NCBI RefSeq assembly: GCF_002833405.1
Contig: NZ_CP025135.1
Coordinates: forward strand, 1,407,501-1,471,500
Source: Planococcus sp. MB-3u-03
GTDB taxonomy: Bacteria; Bacillota; Bacilli; Bacillales_A; Planococcaceae
Direction: 5' to 3'
DNA: 64,000 nucleotides
In this document: positions 41,408 through 50,757 of the stretch, piece after piece
Layout of the letters: every line of letters begins with the position of its first letter
Position numbering within the stretch: position 1 is the first letter of the stretch
Program-made: the position numbers and the translations under genes
The notes under the pieces: model-generated
Told to the model about the DNA's origin: nothing
Databases searched by the model: none
Seen by the model: only the letters and a program-made list of their open reading frames with translations

Positions 41408-42153
41408 GCAGCATGACAAAAAACCAAAAAGAAAAAGCGCTCATCGCATTAGCCGTCTTGTTCTTACTGGCCCTTGGGTTTTATTCATACTTCTTGCTAT
41501 ATGCGCCGGCGAAAGATGCGCGCGAACAAGCCCAGCAATCGCTGCGCTCGGAACGCGATGTATTGATGGCCTTGAAGACACAAATGAAGGAATTGCCGGA
41601 AGGCGAAGCCGTCAGCACCCTTGAACTGCAGAAGAAAGTATCGATCGACCCGCTGTCCGAGTTGATGGTGTTGCAGATTGAAGAAGCAGAACTCATTTCC
41701 GGAACACGCGTCGAAGCGATCCAGCTCGCAGAAGCAGACGTCGCCCTCCCGGTTCCAGTTGAAGGACTGGAGAATTTAAAAGAAGTGGAAACAACTGTCG
41801 CGTTTACGGCAGAAAATTATAACGAAATTACGGACTTCATTTCTGAAATCGAGGAAATGGAACGCATTCTTGTCATCGAGTCGATCAATTTCGGCGCCAA
41901 TCCGGAAGTGCGGGAAGTCGTTGAAGAAACCGAACGGCTGCAAGTGACGCTGTCGTTTGCGGCGTATTACCGCCCGGACCTCATCGCATTGGAAGACACC
42001 GTCCCGAAAATCGATGCACCGGCGCCTGCGGATAAGCAAGATCCGCTGCCGGCGAACGATGGCACGGAATACGCCGATGACGAAGAGGAAGAAACAGATT
42101 CTGACGTGGATGTTGATGTTACGGTCGAAGAAAGTGCATCAGGGGAAGAGTGA
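41404..42153 (+). CDS. pilO: PilO, inner-membrane alignment protein
   Basis: 249 residues. A short cytoplasmic start, one helix (ALIALAVLFLLALGFYSYFLL), a coiled coil (AREQAQQSLRSERDVLMALK), then the PilO ferredoxin-like fold (VETTVAFTAENYNEITDFIS). The C-terminus is acidic with SDVDVDVTVEES, closely like the PilN tail. PilN and PilO form a dimer under the pilus. A terminator follows directly. Confidence 0.88.
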   Translation: MSSMTKNQKEKALIALAVLFLLALGFYSYFLLYAPAKDAREQAQQSLRSERDVLMALKTQMKELPEGEAVSTLELQKKVSIDPLSELMVLQIEEAELISGTRVEAIQLAEADVALPVPVEGLENLKEVETTVAFTAENYNEITDFISEIEEMERILVIESINFGANPEVREVVEETERLQVTLSFAAYYRPDLIALEDTVPKIDAPAPADKQDPLPANDGTEYADDEEEETDSDVDVDVTVEESASGEE

Positions 42154-42179
42154 AGGAAATCATCGCGATTTCCTTTTCT
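42151..42179 (+). terminator. terminator after pilO
   Basis: aaggaaatc and gatttcctt pair around a five-base loop and are followed by ttcttc; moderate strength. Confidence 0.6.
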
Positions 42180-42248
42180 TCATTTATTGGAAAATCCTTC
42201 GATTATAGACTTTCCTAAATTGCAGAATAAAACTCACCATATTATATA

Positions 42249-42358
42249 GCAAAACTGCTGAGACTCCCGCGGGAAAGCGAGACAGCCGAGACCCCGCAGG
42301 AAGCGGAGCTTCTGAGGAGGCTTGGCGCTCGCCCGCAGGAAAGCGAAGTAGTTTTGCG
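42249..42358 (+). repeat. dispersed intergenic repeat, copy 5 (best full copy)
   Basis: Ends gcaaaact and agttttgc are inverted. The core reads gactcccgcgggaaagcgag, acagccgagaccccgcagga, agcggagcttctgaggaggc, ttggcgctcgcccgcaggaa in order. Lies between pilO and pilD. Confidence 0.9.
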
Positions 42359-42427
42359 GAACATTAAAAAGCTGGAAATTTAAGTTGTACTGATAGCTAA
42401 CAAATTCTACTAGTAAAGAGGGACATT

Positions 42428-43178
42428 ATGATTGCTGTATATTCCGTTTTGCTTCTGTCTTCGGTTTGGTGTTCGGCTCGTTCTATAATGTCGTGGGCTT
42501 GCGCGTGCCGAAAATGAGTCAATCGCTTATCCGCCTTCGCATTGCACCACCTGCGACCGGCGTTTGACGGCGCTCGATCTCGTGCCGGTGTTTTCCTATC
42601 TGTTCCTGCGCGGCAAATGCCGGAAATGCGGTTCAAGCATCCACTGGGTTTATCCTTTAATGGAAGCGATCACCGCCGTACTGTTTACTGCCGTCTTCTT
42701 AAAATTCGGCTTTACGCCAGAACTCATCGTCGGTTTATTGTTCGTGTCGATGCTCGTCATCATCACCGTATCCGACATCGCCTATATGCTCATCCCCGAT
42801 AAAGTGCTATTGCCATTCGCGGCGGTGCTGCTCGTGTTGCGTTTTGTTATTCCACCTCGATCCGTGGTGGGATTCACTGCTCGGCGCAGCCGTCGATTTT
42901 CGGTGTTGTTGTTGATTGCGACAATATCTAAAGGCGGCATGGGCGGAGGCGACATCAAACTGTTCTTCGTCATCGGGCTCGTGCTCGGAACCGCCGGGAC
43001 CTTGCTGACTTTATTCCTCGCATCGTTCATCGGGGCGGTCGCCGGCATCGTTTTGCTGAGAGAGAAAACAAGGTAGAAAACACCGATCCCGTTCGGCCCA
43101 TCGATTGCCCTGTCCGCCGTACTCGTATATTTATGGGGCGAACAATTCATCGGCTGGTACATTAATTTATTTATGTAG
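42428..43178 (+). CDS. pilD: PilD/ComC prepilin peptidase (frameshifted)
   Basis: About 250 residues when repaired. Aspartic protease of the inner membrane that cuts and methylates prepilins. Visible parts are GLVFGSFYNVVGLRVPK, two CxxC pairs (HCTTCDRR and KCRKCG), YPLMEAITAVLFT, the catalytic Asp segments VSDIAYMLIPDK and GGMGGGDIKLFF. Indels near 42443, 42514, 42858, 42898 and 43075 break it. The end GWYINLFM stops at 43176. This is the locus of comC in B. subtilis (folC-comC-maf), so it probably serves both pilus and competence pseudopilus. Confidence 0.88.
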
Positions 43179-43287
43179 ATTATAATTTTATTATGTAAAG
43201 TAAGGAAACATTTACTGATGTTAGTGTTTTAGTTACAATATTCAAGCGCATTAAAATTTCATAAAATAATGAGATATCTAGATGTTT

Positions 43288-43375
43288 GAGAAGTGTTCGC
43301 TCGACTCCAGTGGATCAGCGAGACGACCGAGACCCCTCAAGGCGCGAGCCCACGGAAAGCGAGCGGTAAGCTTCG
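43288..43375 (+). repeat. dispersed intergenic repeat, shortened copy 6
   Basis: cgactccagtggatcagcga, gacgaccgagacccctcaag and gcgcgagcccacggaaagcg match the family in order, but the middle block (gaggaggct) is missing. Confidence 0.65.
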
Positions 43376-43407
43376 GAAAACATAATGATATAAAGTATAT
43401 TAAAAGC

Positions 43408-43444
43408 AAAAAGCGACAGAACCAAATCGGTTCTGTCGCTTTTA
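43408..43444. terminator. bidirectional terminator between pilD and the AbgT gene
   Basis: aaaagcgacagaacc and ggttctgtcgctttt form a perfect stem with A-run on one side and T-run on the other, serving convergent genes. Confidence 0.9.
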
Positions 43445-43447
43445 CTA

Positions 43448-44967
43448 TTAACCGTTATAGCGAATCGGTGAAGCTGGCCCAAGATCAAGGCCGAACAACA
43501 TCCAGACGATCAACATCAATGTCCAGAAAATCATGAAGAAAATCGAGTACGGGAACATGACCGAGATCAATGTACCGATGCCCATTTTCTTGTCGTATTT
43601 CTGTGCGAATGCGATAACGATCGCGAAATACGTCATAAGCGGCGTTATGATATTCGTCGATGAATCGGCGATACGGTAAGCCATTTGCGTCAATTCCGGG
43701 AATAGCCGAGCTGCATCATGATCGGCACGAAGACCGGTGCAAGCATTGCCCATTTCGCGGAAGCGGAGCCGATGAACAAATTGATGATCCCGACGACGAT
43801 GACGAAGCCGATGATCAACGGAATGCCCGTCAGGCTCATGGATTCCAGTGCTTGTGCACCGTAGACGCCGAGCACCATGCCCATATTTGATTCAGCGAAG
43901 TAAGCGACGAATTGTCCGGCTGTGAACGCCAGGACGATGAAGACGCCCATCGATGCCATCGTGTCAGACATTTGTGCAGCGACGTCTTTGTCGCTCTTGA
44001 TGTTCTTCGTGGCAATACCGTAAGCAAGGCCCGGCAAGAAGAACAGGATGGTGATGATCGGAACGAGCGAGCTCATGAACGGAGATTGGACGATGCCGCC
44101 GTCTTCTCCGCGCAATACGCCGTTTTCCGGAACGATAAGGAGTGCCGTCAAAATGACGCCGACCAAAGTCGTAATACCAGCCCATAGCAAGCCTTTTTCT
44201 CAAGCGTTGTCAGGCCGGTCATTTCTTCGCGGAACTCGCCTTTGTATTCGCCAAGGCGTGGTTCGACGACTTTTCCGTCACGACGGCGCCGACAATCGTC
44301 AACAAGAACACGGAGACGATGATGAAGTAATAGTTCATCGCAATGTTCATGCCTTCAGCATAGCCCGGATCGATAATCGAAGCGGCTGCGATGGTCAGTT
44401 CCCCAAGCATTGCATCCGTTGCGGATAGCAATAAGTTGGCAGAGAACCCGGCAGAGACACCGGCAAACGCTGCGGCAAGGCCGGCAAGCGGATGGCGCCC
44501 GAGTGCGATAAAGATCACCGCGCCCAGTGGAGGCAAGACGACATATCCAGCATCTGATGCGACACTCGACATGATACCAGCAAAGACAAGTCCGCCAGTG
44601 ATGAGGAATTTCGGAATCGACAGGACGAATCCGCGCAAGACAGCGGAGATGAGGCCTGTGCGTTCCGCGACCCGATCCCGAGCATTGTGACGAGCACGAC
44701 GCCGAGCGGTGCGAAGCCGATGAAGTTATCGACCATGCTCGCGAAGATGTATTGAATGCCTTCTGCGTTCAATAAGTTCTTCACTTCCACGATTTCGCCT
44801 TCTTGCCCTGGGTGTTCGACTGAGATGCCGAGATTCGCCAGCAAAGCGGAAACCGCGAGGACGATGATTGCGAGAACCGCAAACAAGGTCACCGGATGCG
44901 GCAGTTTATTACCGATCGTTTCGATACGGTCGAGGGATTTTGGAACAATCCTCGTTTTGTTTTTCAA
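43448..44967 (-). CDS. AbgT-family transporter (frameshifted)
   Basis: About 500 residues, ten or more membrane helices, transcribed against its neighbours. Pieces in order: IETIGNKLPHPVTLFAVLAI (start), FIGFAPLGVVLVTMLGIG, ITGGLVFAGIMSSVASDAGY, FAGVSAGFSANLLLSATDAM, LWAGITTLVGVILTAL, MSDTMASMGVFIVLAFTAGQ, INLFIGSASAKWAMLAPVFV, and ADSSTNIITPLMTYFAIVIA. The last are hallmark segments of AbgT proteins, which carry p-aminobenzoyl-glutamate or export sulfonamide-like drugs. Frame changes lie near 44668, 44203 and 43705. Start is probably TTG 44967, about ten bases after aaggag. Folate-related substrate is inferred from the family. Confidence 0.85.
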
Positions 44968-45287
44968 AATAGACAAACTCCTTCCAACATAAATATGAAA
45001 ACAACTATCAAATTATTGTGTAATAGTAATTTTCAAAAATTAAAGACTCTACCCATTATAAAACCTTAAGAAACATAAGAAAAGCAATTTAAGGAAGTGC
45101 CAATTGCGCTAATTTTGGATAATGTTTGACAAGTCTTGAGAATGCACTTAGGACGGGGCTAGAGAAGTGTGCAATAACATTAATAAAACAATAAAAAAAT
45201 TGAAATACCCCAAGTTCACATGAAAGCGCTATCTTAAAAAACGATATTTATCAGCTGTTTTCGGATGAAATTCAGTATTTCACCATT

Positions 45288-45316
45288 TTGCCCCGGCTTT
45301 TTGATAATGGTATGAT
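45288..45316 (+). promoter_or_regulatory. sigma-A promoter of maf
   Basis: TTGCCC at 45288 and TATGAT at 45311 spaced by 17 bases; RBS aaaggagg follows. The remaining bases from 44977 to 45287 hold nothing recognised. Confidence 0.75.
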
Positions 45317-45341
45317 GGCTTGAAAAAAGGAGGTATTTTTT

Positions 45342-45953
45342 ATGAAGTTCACAGCTAAACATCCACTCATCCTGGCCTCGCAATCGCCGCGCCGCCAAGA
45401 ATTGCTCGGCCTGCTCGGAATTCCGTTCGACATCGTGCCAAGCGATATCCCGGAACCGGATCCACAAGGCTTCAAGTCGCCAGTCGATTATGTCAACGCA
45501 TGCGCTGTCCAAAAAGCGAATGATATCGCAGGGAACCACCCTGAAGCGCTCGTCATCGGCTCGGATACAGTCGTCGTATTAAACGAGGAAATTTTATTGA
45601 AGCCAAAAGACAAACAGCAAGCGTCTGCGTATTTGCACAAGCTGTCTGGGAAGACCCATGAAGTCATCACTGCCGTCTGCGTGCGCCAAGGCGATGAGGA
45701 AGTATCGTTCCATGAACGCGTACAAGTGCGTTTCTACGAATTGCCAGAGTCTTGGATCGACGCCTATACCGATACAGAAGATCCTTACGACAAAGCAGGG
45801 GCGTACGGCATCCAAACGGTATCGGGTTTATTTGTGGAACAAATCGAAGGCGATTACAACGCAGTCGTCGGCTTGCCTATCGCACGACTGCTCCAGCACT
45901 TGACACGCGCGGGCTATGTAAAAGTCGAAGGGGCGCATGATTATGCCAAATGA
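45342..45953 (+). CDS. maf: Maf nucleotide pyrophosphatase
   Basis: 203 residues. Hydrolyses non-canonical nucleoside triphosphates (dTTP/UTP-type Maf). Signature parts: LILASQSPRRQELL at the N-terminus, VIGSDTVVVLNEEILLKP (metal-binding), SGKTHEVITAVC and DKAGAYGIQ. RBS aaaggaggt before ATG 45342. First gene of maf-radC-mreBCD-minCD, the usual Bacillales shape and division cluster; radC starts inside its end. Confidence 0.95.
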   Translation: MKFTAKHPLILASQSPRRQELLGLLGIPFDIVPSDIPEPDPQGFKSPVDYVNACAVQKANDIAGNHPEALVIGSDTVVVLNEEILLKPKDKQQASAYLHKLSGKTHEVITAVCVRQGDEEVSFHERVQVRFYELPESWIDAYTDTEDPYDKAGAYGIQTVSGLFVEQIEGDYNAVVGLPIARLLQHLTRAGYVKVEGAHDYAK

Positions 45954-46635
45954 CCAAGCGATGATGATCCGCGATGTCCACATTGCTGACCGGCCGCGCG
46001 AACGGCTCATTAAACAAGGAGCGGTGAGCCTGTCCAATCAAGAGCTCATCGCCATCCTGTTGCGCACCGGCACCCGTGAAGAATCGGTTTTGCATCTCGC
46101 GAACCGTGTACTCAAGCAATTCGAGCATCTCCACGAATTAAAACACGCCGCGATTGAAGAAATGACCGCTATCAACGGCATCGGTGAAGCAAAAGCCGTT
46201 CAGCTGCTCGCTGCTATTGAACTGGGACGCAGGCTTGCTTCCAAGCAAACCGATGAACGATTCACGATCCGTTCCCCGAAAGACGCCGCTACGTATTTAA
46301 TGGATGATATGACTTCGCTCAAGCAAGAGCATTTCGTCTGTTTATTCCTCAACATCAAAAACCAAGTGATGCACCGCCAAACCATCTTTGTCGGCAGCCT
46401 CAACGCCTCCATCGTCCATCCACGCGAAATCTTCCGCGAAGCTGTCAGACGCTCGACCGCATCAATCGTGTGCGCGCACAATCATCCGTCCGGCAACCCA
46501 GCACCTTCCCCTGAAGACATCGATGTCACGAAGCGGCTTATGGAAGCAGGCTCGATCATCGGCATCGAACTGCTCGACCATATCATCATCGGCGACCATC
46601 AATTCACTTCATTAAAAGAAAAGGGGTTCATGTAG
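45937..46635 (+). CDS. radC: RadC-family JAB-domain protein
   Basis: 232 residues (or 230 from ATG 45943). N-terminal helix-hairpin-helix-like part (RLIKQGAVSLSNQELIAILL, GIGEAKAVQLLAAIELGRR) and a C-terminal JAB/MPN metalloprotease-like domain with HNHPSGNPAPSPEDIDVT (His-x-His ... Asp metal site) and Glu in the preceding strand. The role in DNA repair is doubtful in other bacteria; a nuclease or peptidase activity is unproven. Overlaps the end of maf. Confidence 0.93.
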   Translation: MIMPNDQAMMIRDVHIADRPRERLIKQGAVSLSNQELIAILLRTGTREESVLHLANRVLKQFEHLHELKHAAIEEMTAINGIGEAKAVQLLAAIELGRRLASKQTDERFTIRSPKDAATYLMDDMTSLKQEHFVCLFLNIKNQVMHRQTIFVGSLNASIVHPREIFREAVRRSTASIVCAHNHPSGNPAPSPEDIDVTKRLMEAGSIIGIELLDHIIIGDHQFTSLKEKGFM

Positions 46636-46638
46636 CAC

Positions 46639-46667
46639 TGTATATTTTTTTCCGGATGTTCTATAAT
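46639..46667 (+). promoter_or_regulatory. possible mreB promoter
   Basis: TGTATA at 46639 and TATAAT at 46662 with 17 bases between; the -35 is weak. Confidence 0.45.
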
Positions 46668-46729
46668 GGGTGGTATTGCGCAAAGCTGTTGCCGGTACCC
46701 CCGGTTTACATAAGAAAGGACCGATTCAT

Positions 46730-47758
46730 GTGTTTGGATTTGCTTCAAAAGATATCGGCATCGACCTCGGGACGGCGAATACGCTCGTCTATTTAAAAGG
46801 GCGCGGCATCGTGCTCCGGGAACCATCGATTGTCATCAAAAATACCCGCACGAATGAAATCGTCGCCGTCGGGAAACGCGCGCGCGAAATGATGGGCAGA
46901 ACGCCTGCCAATATCGTCGCACTGCGGCCGATGCGGGACGGCGTCATTTCCGATTACGACACGACGCTTGCGATGATCAAACATTGCATCGCGGAAGCGA
47001 CCGGCAAAGCGCCTGGCAAATGGCGCGGCGGCAAGGTGATGATTTGTGTTCCTTACGGCGTGACATCCATCGAACAGCGTGCCGTACTCGATGCTGCGCG
47101 TGCAGTCGGGGCAGCGGAAGCTTATACGATCGAAGAGCCCTTCGCTGCAGCAATTGGCGCAGGGCTTCCGGTATGGGAACCTGTCGGCAGCATGGTCGTC
47201 GATATAGGAGGCGGAACAGCGGAAGTCGCCATCATCTCGCTCGGCGGCATCGTATCGAGTGAATCGATCCGCGTCGGCGGGGACGAGATGGACGAGGCGA
47301 TCAAGCAATACGTCCGCAAGCGCTATAATGTCGTCATCGGGGAACGTACGGCCGAAAACTTGAAAATGGGCATCGGCACTGCTGCGGTCTTAAGTGAGGA
47401 AGAGGCTCAGCTGGATATGGAAATCCGCGGGCGCGACCTTGTGACCGGCTTCCCGAAAACCTTGACGATCACCGCAACAGAAATGGAAGAAGCGCTGAAA
47501 GAATCAGTAGCGCGCATCGTTGAAGGCCTAGGTACCACGCTTGAGAAGACGCCGCCTGAACTGGCGTCTGATATCATGGACCGCGGCATCGTCTTGACGG
47601 GCGGCGGAGCGCTTTTGAAAAACCTCGACAAGGTGATCGCGGATGCGGTCGGCATGCCGGTGTTCACTGCGGACCATCCGCTCGATTGTGTCGCGCTCGG
47701 AACAGGGCGCGCACTCGAGGACTTCGACCGTTACCGCACGGCGATCGAAAGACGCTGA
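46730..47758 (+). CDS. mreB: rod-shape actin MreB
   Basis: 342 residues. Bacterial actin that moves along the membrane and directs lateral wall synthesis. Phosphate 1 motif [17 protein letters not shown], phosphate 2 [14 protein letters not shown], adenosine motif [15 protein letters not shown]. The start is GTG 46730 (giving [10 protein letters not shown]) after aagaaagga; the longer in-frame start at 46670 adds residues unlike any MreB. Followed by mreC and mreD. Planococcus cells are often coccoid, so a full mreBCD set is of note. Confidence 0.97.
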   Translation: MFGFASKDIGIDLGTANTLVYLKGRGIVLREPSIVIKNTRTNEIVAVGKRAREMMGRTPANIVALRPMRDGVISDYDTTLAMIKHCIAEATGKAPGKWRGGKVMICVPYGVTSIEQRAVLDAARAVGAAEAYTIEEPFAAAIGAGLPVWEPVGSMVVDIGGGTAEVAIISLGGIVSSESIRVGGDEMDEAIKQYVRKRYNVVIGERTAENLKMGIGTAAVLSEEEAQLDMEIRGRDLVTGFPKTLTITATEMEEALKESVARIVEGLGTTLEKTPPELASDIMDRGIVLTGGGALLKNLDKVIADAVGMPVFTADHPLDCVALGTGRALEDFDRYRTAIERR

Positions 47759-47804
47759 GTTTTACTGCTCTAAACGAGCCAATCAATAAGGAGGATGGCC
47801 TCAT

Positions 47805-48690
47805 ATGCCACAATTTTTATCGAATAAGCGGCTTATCCTGCTGTTGATCGGCGTCATCCTGCTCGTCGCCTTGATTTCCCTGACGCTCCGGGACCGCGGC
47901 CAAGTGTCGTTGCCCGAACAGATCGTCCAGGAAGCGGTAGGCGCCGGACCATCGGTATTTTCACGGCCTGCACATTTTGTGACCGGTGTTTTGACAATAT
48001 CGACTCGCTGATCAACACATTTGAAGAAACCGCCTGCTGAAAGCGCGCCTTGAGGAATTTGCGGGCGTGCAGGCAGAAGTGACCGATCTCCGTTCCGAAA
48101 ACGAGGAACTGAAAGAACTGGTCGACAAAGAAGAAGATTTACGTGAATACAACCCGATCCAGGCGGTCGTCATCGCCCGCAACCCGGATCAATGGGAAGA
48201 GAAAATTATCTTGAACCGAGGCACCAACCACGGCGTCAAGGAAAATATGGCCGTCATGACCGCCGGCGGCTTGATCGGCAAAGTGACGATCGTCACGCCG
48301 ACCACGTCGACGGTGGAACTGGTGACGACGCAAAACCCGAACTACCGCGTATCGGCGATGGTGCTTGGTGAGGACGATGTGTTCGGCTTGATCGAAGGCT
48401 ATGACGCTGAGCGCCGTGAGCTGCTGCTGAAGCGCATTGATTTCTCGGTCGATTTGAAAGAAGGCGACCAGGTCGTCTCGAGCGGGCTCGGCGGCATTTT
48501 CCCGAAAGGCATCGTCATCGGGGAGATTACGGAAGTGACGATCGATGAATTCGGCTTGACGAAACTGGCTTATGTCAAACCGGCAGCTGACTTCTCAATG
48601 CTCAATCACGTCGTCATCGCAGACCGTCTCGTACCGGAAGTTGACGGTGAAGACAACGGAATGACAGAAGAAGAGGAAGAGGAAACATGA
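47805..48690 (+). CDS. mreC: rod-shape protein MreC (frameshifted)
   Basis: About 295 residues when repaired. N-terminal membrane helix (LILLLIGVILLVALISLTL), a coiled coil (LLKARLEEFAGVQAEVTDLR), then the extracytoplasmic beta domain (VVIARNPDQWEEKIILNRG, VMTAGGLIGKV, VVSSGLGGIFPKGIVIGEIT). Two one-base losses, near 47990 and in the A-run near 48031, split the N-terminal quarter; together they restore frame with the rest. RBS aaggagga. The acidic tail EEEEEET overlaps mreD by four bases. Confidence 0.93.
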
Positions 48691-49217
48691 TCCGCTTCCT
48701 CGTTCCCATCGTCTGTCTCGTGCTGTTTTTTGTCGAACCGATCTTCGGGCTATTTTCGCCCCTGTCGATCGGTGGATCGTTTTATTACGTCGTCCCGCGT
48801 TTCCTCATTTTATTCCTAATTTTTTTGACCGTTTTCTATGAACTGCGCCATGCGTTGTTTTACGGTTTGTTCTTCGGCCTCTTGTATGATGTCTTTTACA
48901 TTGATATTATTGGATTATATTCTTTTCTGTATCCGGCCGTCTGCCTGATCGCCGCGTACTTTTTCAAAAAGATTCCACAAAATCTGCTATCGGCGACGCT
49001 GCTGGCACTCGGTCTTCTGCTCGCAATGGAAGTGGCACTTTACTTGTTCTTCCAATTGATCGGCTTGACCGATGCGCCGGCCGGGACGTTCCTGACATCC
49101 AGATTGTGGCCGACCTTAATCGCCAACGCCCTGTACTTAGGATTGCTTGGCTGGGTGTTCAGGTCGATGATGGTCACGCAAGATCCACAGCGTGGCACTA
49201 AGTTCGGGTTATATTAA
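48687..49217 (+). CDS. mreD: rod-shape protein MreD
   Basis: 176 residues, five or six membrane helices (FLVPIVCLVLFFVEPIFGLF, FLILFLIFLTVFYEL, ALFYGLFFGLLYDVFYIDIIG). The block GLFFGLLYDVFY is typical of MreD. Overlaps mreC (ATGA) and shares one base with the minC start. Confidence 0.93.
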   Translation: MIRFLVPIVCLVLFFVEPIFGLFSPLSIGGSFYYVVPRFLILFLIFLTVFYELRHALFYGLFFGLLYDVFYIDIIGLYSFLYPAVCLIAAYFFKKIPQNLLSATLLALGLLLAMEVALYLFFQLIGLTDAPAGTFLTSRLWPTLIANALYLGLLGWVFRSMMVTQDPQRGTKFGLY

Positions 49218-49906
49218 TGAAAGCGCAGGTGACAGGTTTTTTGAAAAATATCGTGAATATCAAAGGAACGAACAAAGGGCTTCTCATCCAGCTCAATGAT
49301 ATGGCCTCCTATACGGAAATCCTCGATGAGCTGAAGAAGAAAGTATCCGACCCTGCGCTCGAAGGGGACGCGGAAGTACAGGTCCAATTGGCGAATCGCC
49401 ATTACAGCAAAGCCCAGTTGGAAGAAATCAAGAAAGTCATCCATGACAATTCGAAGATGAAAGTGATCGGCACGAAATGCGATGTCGTCACTGTCGAAGA
49501 ATGCAACCGGATGATCGCTGAGCGCCAGTCGGAAACTTACGTCGGCATCGTCCGCTCAGGGCAAGTCGTCAAGGCAAAAGGCGATCTCGTCGTCATCGGC
49601 GACGTCAACCAGAACGGCCGCATCGAAGCAGGCGGAAACGTCTATGTGCTCGGGCGCCTCAAAGGCTTTGCCCATGCAGGCGCGAGCGGCAACAAAGAAG
49701 CGGTCATCGCCGCATCTTGGCTTGAAGCGACGCATCTAAAGATTGCCGATGAACTTGAGACGATGACCGATGAACTCGACAGCTTGTCGGAGCAGCCGGA
49801 AATGGAATGCGCCTATTTACATACCAGCGGCAAAATCATCATCGACCGACTGCAGGAACTGAGATTCCTGCGTCCGCAAATTTCTACGTTTAAAGGAGGA
49901 AGCTAG
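49217..49906 (+). CDS. minC: septum site-determining protein MinC
   Basis: 229 residues. The N-terminal domain blocks FtsZ. The C-terminal beta-helical domain (from about 110) binds MinD and dimerises, with turns such as GQVVKAKGDLVVIGDVNQNG, EAGGNVYVLGRLKGFAHAG and a region ending LRPQISTFKGGS. ATG 49217 overlaps the mreD stop by one base. Confidence 0.95.
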   Translation: MKAQVTGFLKNIVNIKGTNKGLLIQLNDMASYTEILDELKKKVSDPALEGDAEVQVQLANRHYSKAQLEEIKKVIHDNSKMKVIGTKCDVVTVEECNRMIAERQSETYVGIVRSGQVVKAKGDLVVIGDVNQNGRIEAGGNVYVLGRLKGFAHAGASGNKEAVIAASWLEATHLKIADELETMTDELDSLSEQPEMECAYLHTSGKIIIDRLQELRFLRPQISTFKGGS

Positions 49907-49907
49907 T

Positions 49908-50711
49908 GTGGGAGAAGCTATCGTAATTACATCAGGCAAAGGAGGCGTCGGCAAAACGACGTCGACTGCGAACCTCGGCACTGCATTGGCTCTTCAAGGC
50001 AAAAAAGTGTGCTTGATCGATACCGACATCGGGCTTCGCAACCTGGATGTTATTTTAGGCCTCGAGAACCGCATCATCTACGATTTGATCGATGTGCTCG
50101 AAGGCCGCTGCAAAATCCATCAGGCGCTTGTGAAAGACAAGCGTTTTGAAGACAAATTATTCCTGCTTCCGGCAGCACAGACGGCCGACAAGAACGACGT
50201 CAACCCGGAGCAGATGAAAGAATTGATCGAAGGGATGAAAGCGGACTACGACTTCATCATCATCGATTGCCCGGCCGGAATCGAACAAGGCTATAAAAAT
50301 GCCGTTGCCGGTGCTGACCGCGCAATTGTCATCACGACTCCGGAAATCTCCGCAGTGCGCGATGCTGACCGCATCATCGGCTTGCTGGAGTTGGAAGAAA
50401 ACCTGGAAGCGCCGAAACTCATCATCAACCGCATCCGCCCGCATTTGATGGAAGCGGGAGATGCACTCGATGTCAATGAGATCACGACGCATTTGTCGAT
50501 CGACTTGCTCGGTATCGTGCCGGATGACGAACGCGTCATTTCGAGCTCGAACAAAGGTGAACCAGTCGTCATGGACCCATCGAATCCTGCAGCACTCGGC
50601 TACCGCAACATCGCGCGCCGCCTGCTAGGTGAATCGGTTCCGCTCATGACCATGGATAAGCCAAAACCCGGCATGTTCGGCAAACTCAAATCTATTTTCT
50701 CAAGCAAATAA
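49908..50711 (+). CDS. minD: septum site-determining ATPase MinD
   Basis: 267 residues. Deviant Walker A ITSGKGGVGKTTST with the signature Lys, switch I DTDIGLRNLDVILG, switch II FIIIDCPAGIEQG, and a C-terminal amphipathic helix (GMFGKLKSIFSSK) that binds membrane when ATP is bound. GTG 49908 follows aaaggaggaagct. Recruits MinC to block division at the poles. SpoIVFA/FB, next in B. subtilis, are missing; a terminator follows. Confidence 0.97.
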   Translation: MGEAIVITSGKGGVGKTTSTANLGTALALQGKKVCLIDTDIGLRNLDVILGLENRIIYDLIDVLEGRCKIHQALVKDKRFEDKLFLLPAAQTADKNDVNPEQMKELIEGMKADYDFIIIDCPAGIEQGYKNAVAGADRAIVITTPEISAVRDADRIIGLLELEENLEAPKLIINRIRPHLMEAGDALDVNEITTHLSIDLLGIVPDDERVISSSNKGEPVVMDPSNPAALGYRNIARRLLGESVPLMTMDKPKPGMFGKLKSIFSSK

Positions 50712-50721
50712 TATTCAATAG

Positions 50722-50757
50722 TAGAAACGCCACTGCATTTGCGGTGGCGTTTTTGTT
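50722..50757 (+). terminator. terminator of the mre-min operon
   Basis: aaacgccactgc and gcggtggcgttt pair around attt and are followed by T-run. Confidence 0.9.

Noticed and set aside
43288..43375. Repeat copies as insertion sequences
   Set aside because: They are only about 90-130 bp, encode no transposase and show no target duplications I can see.
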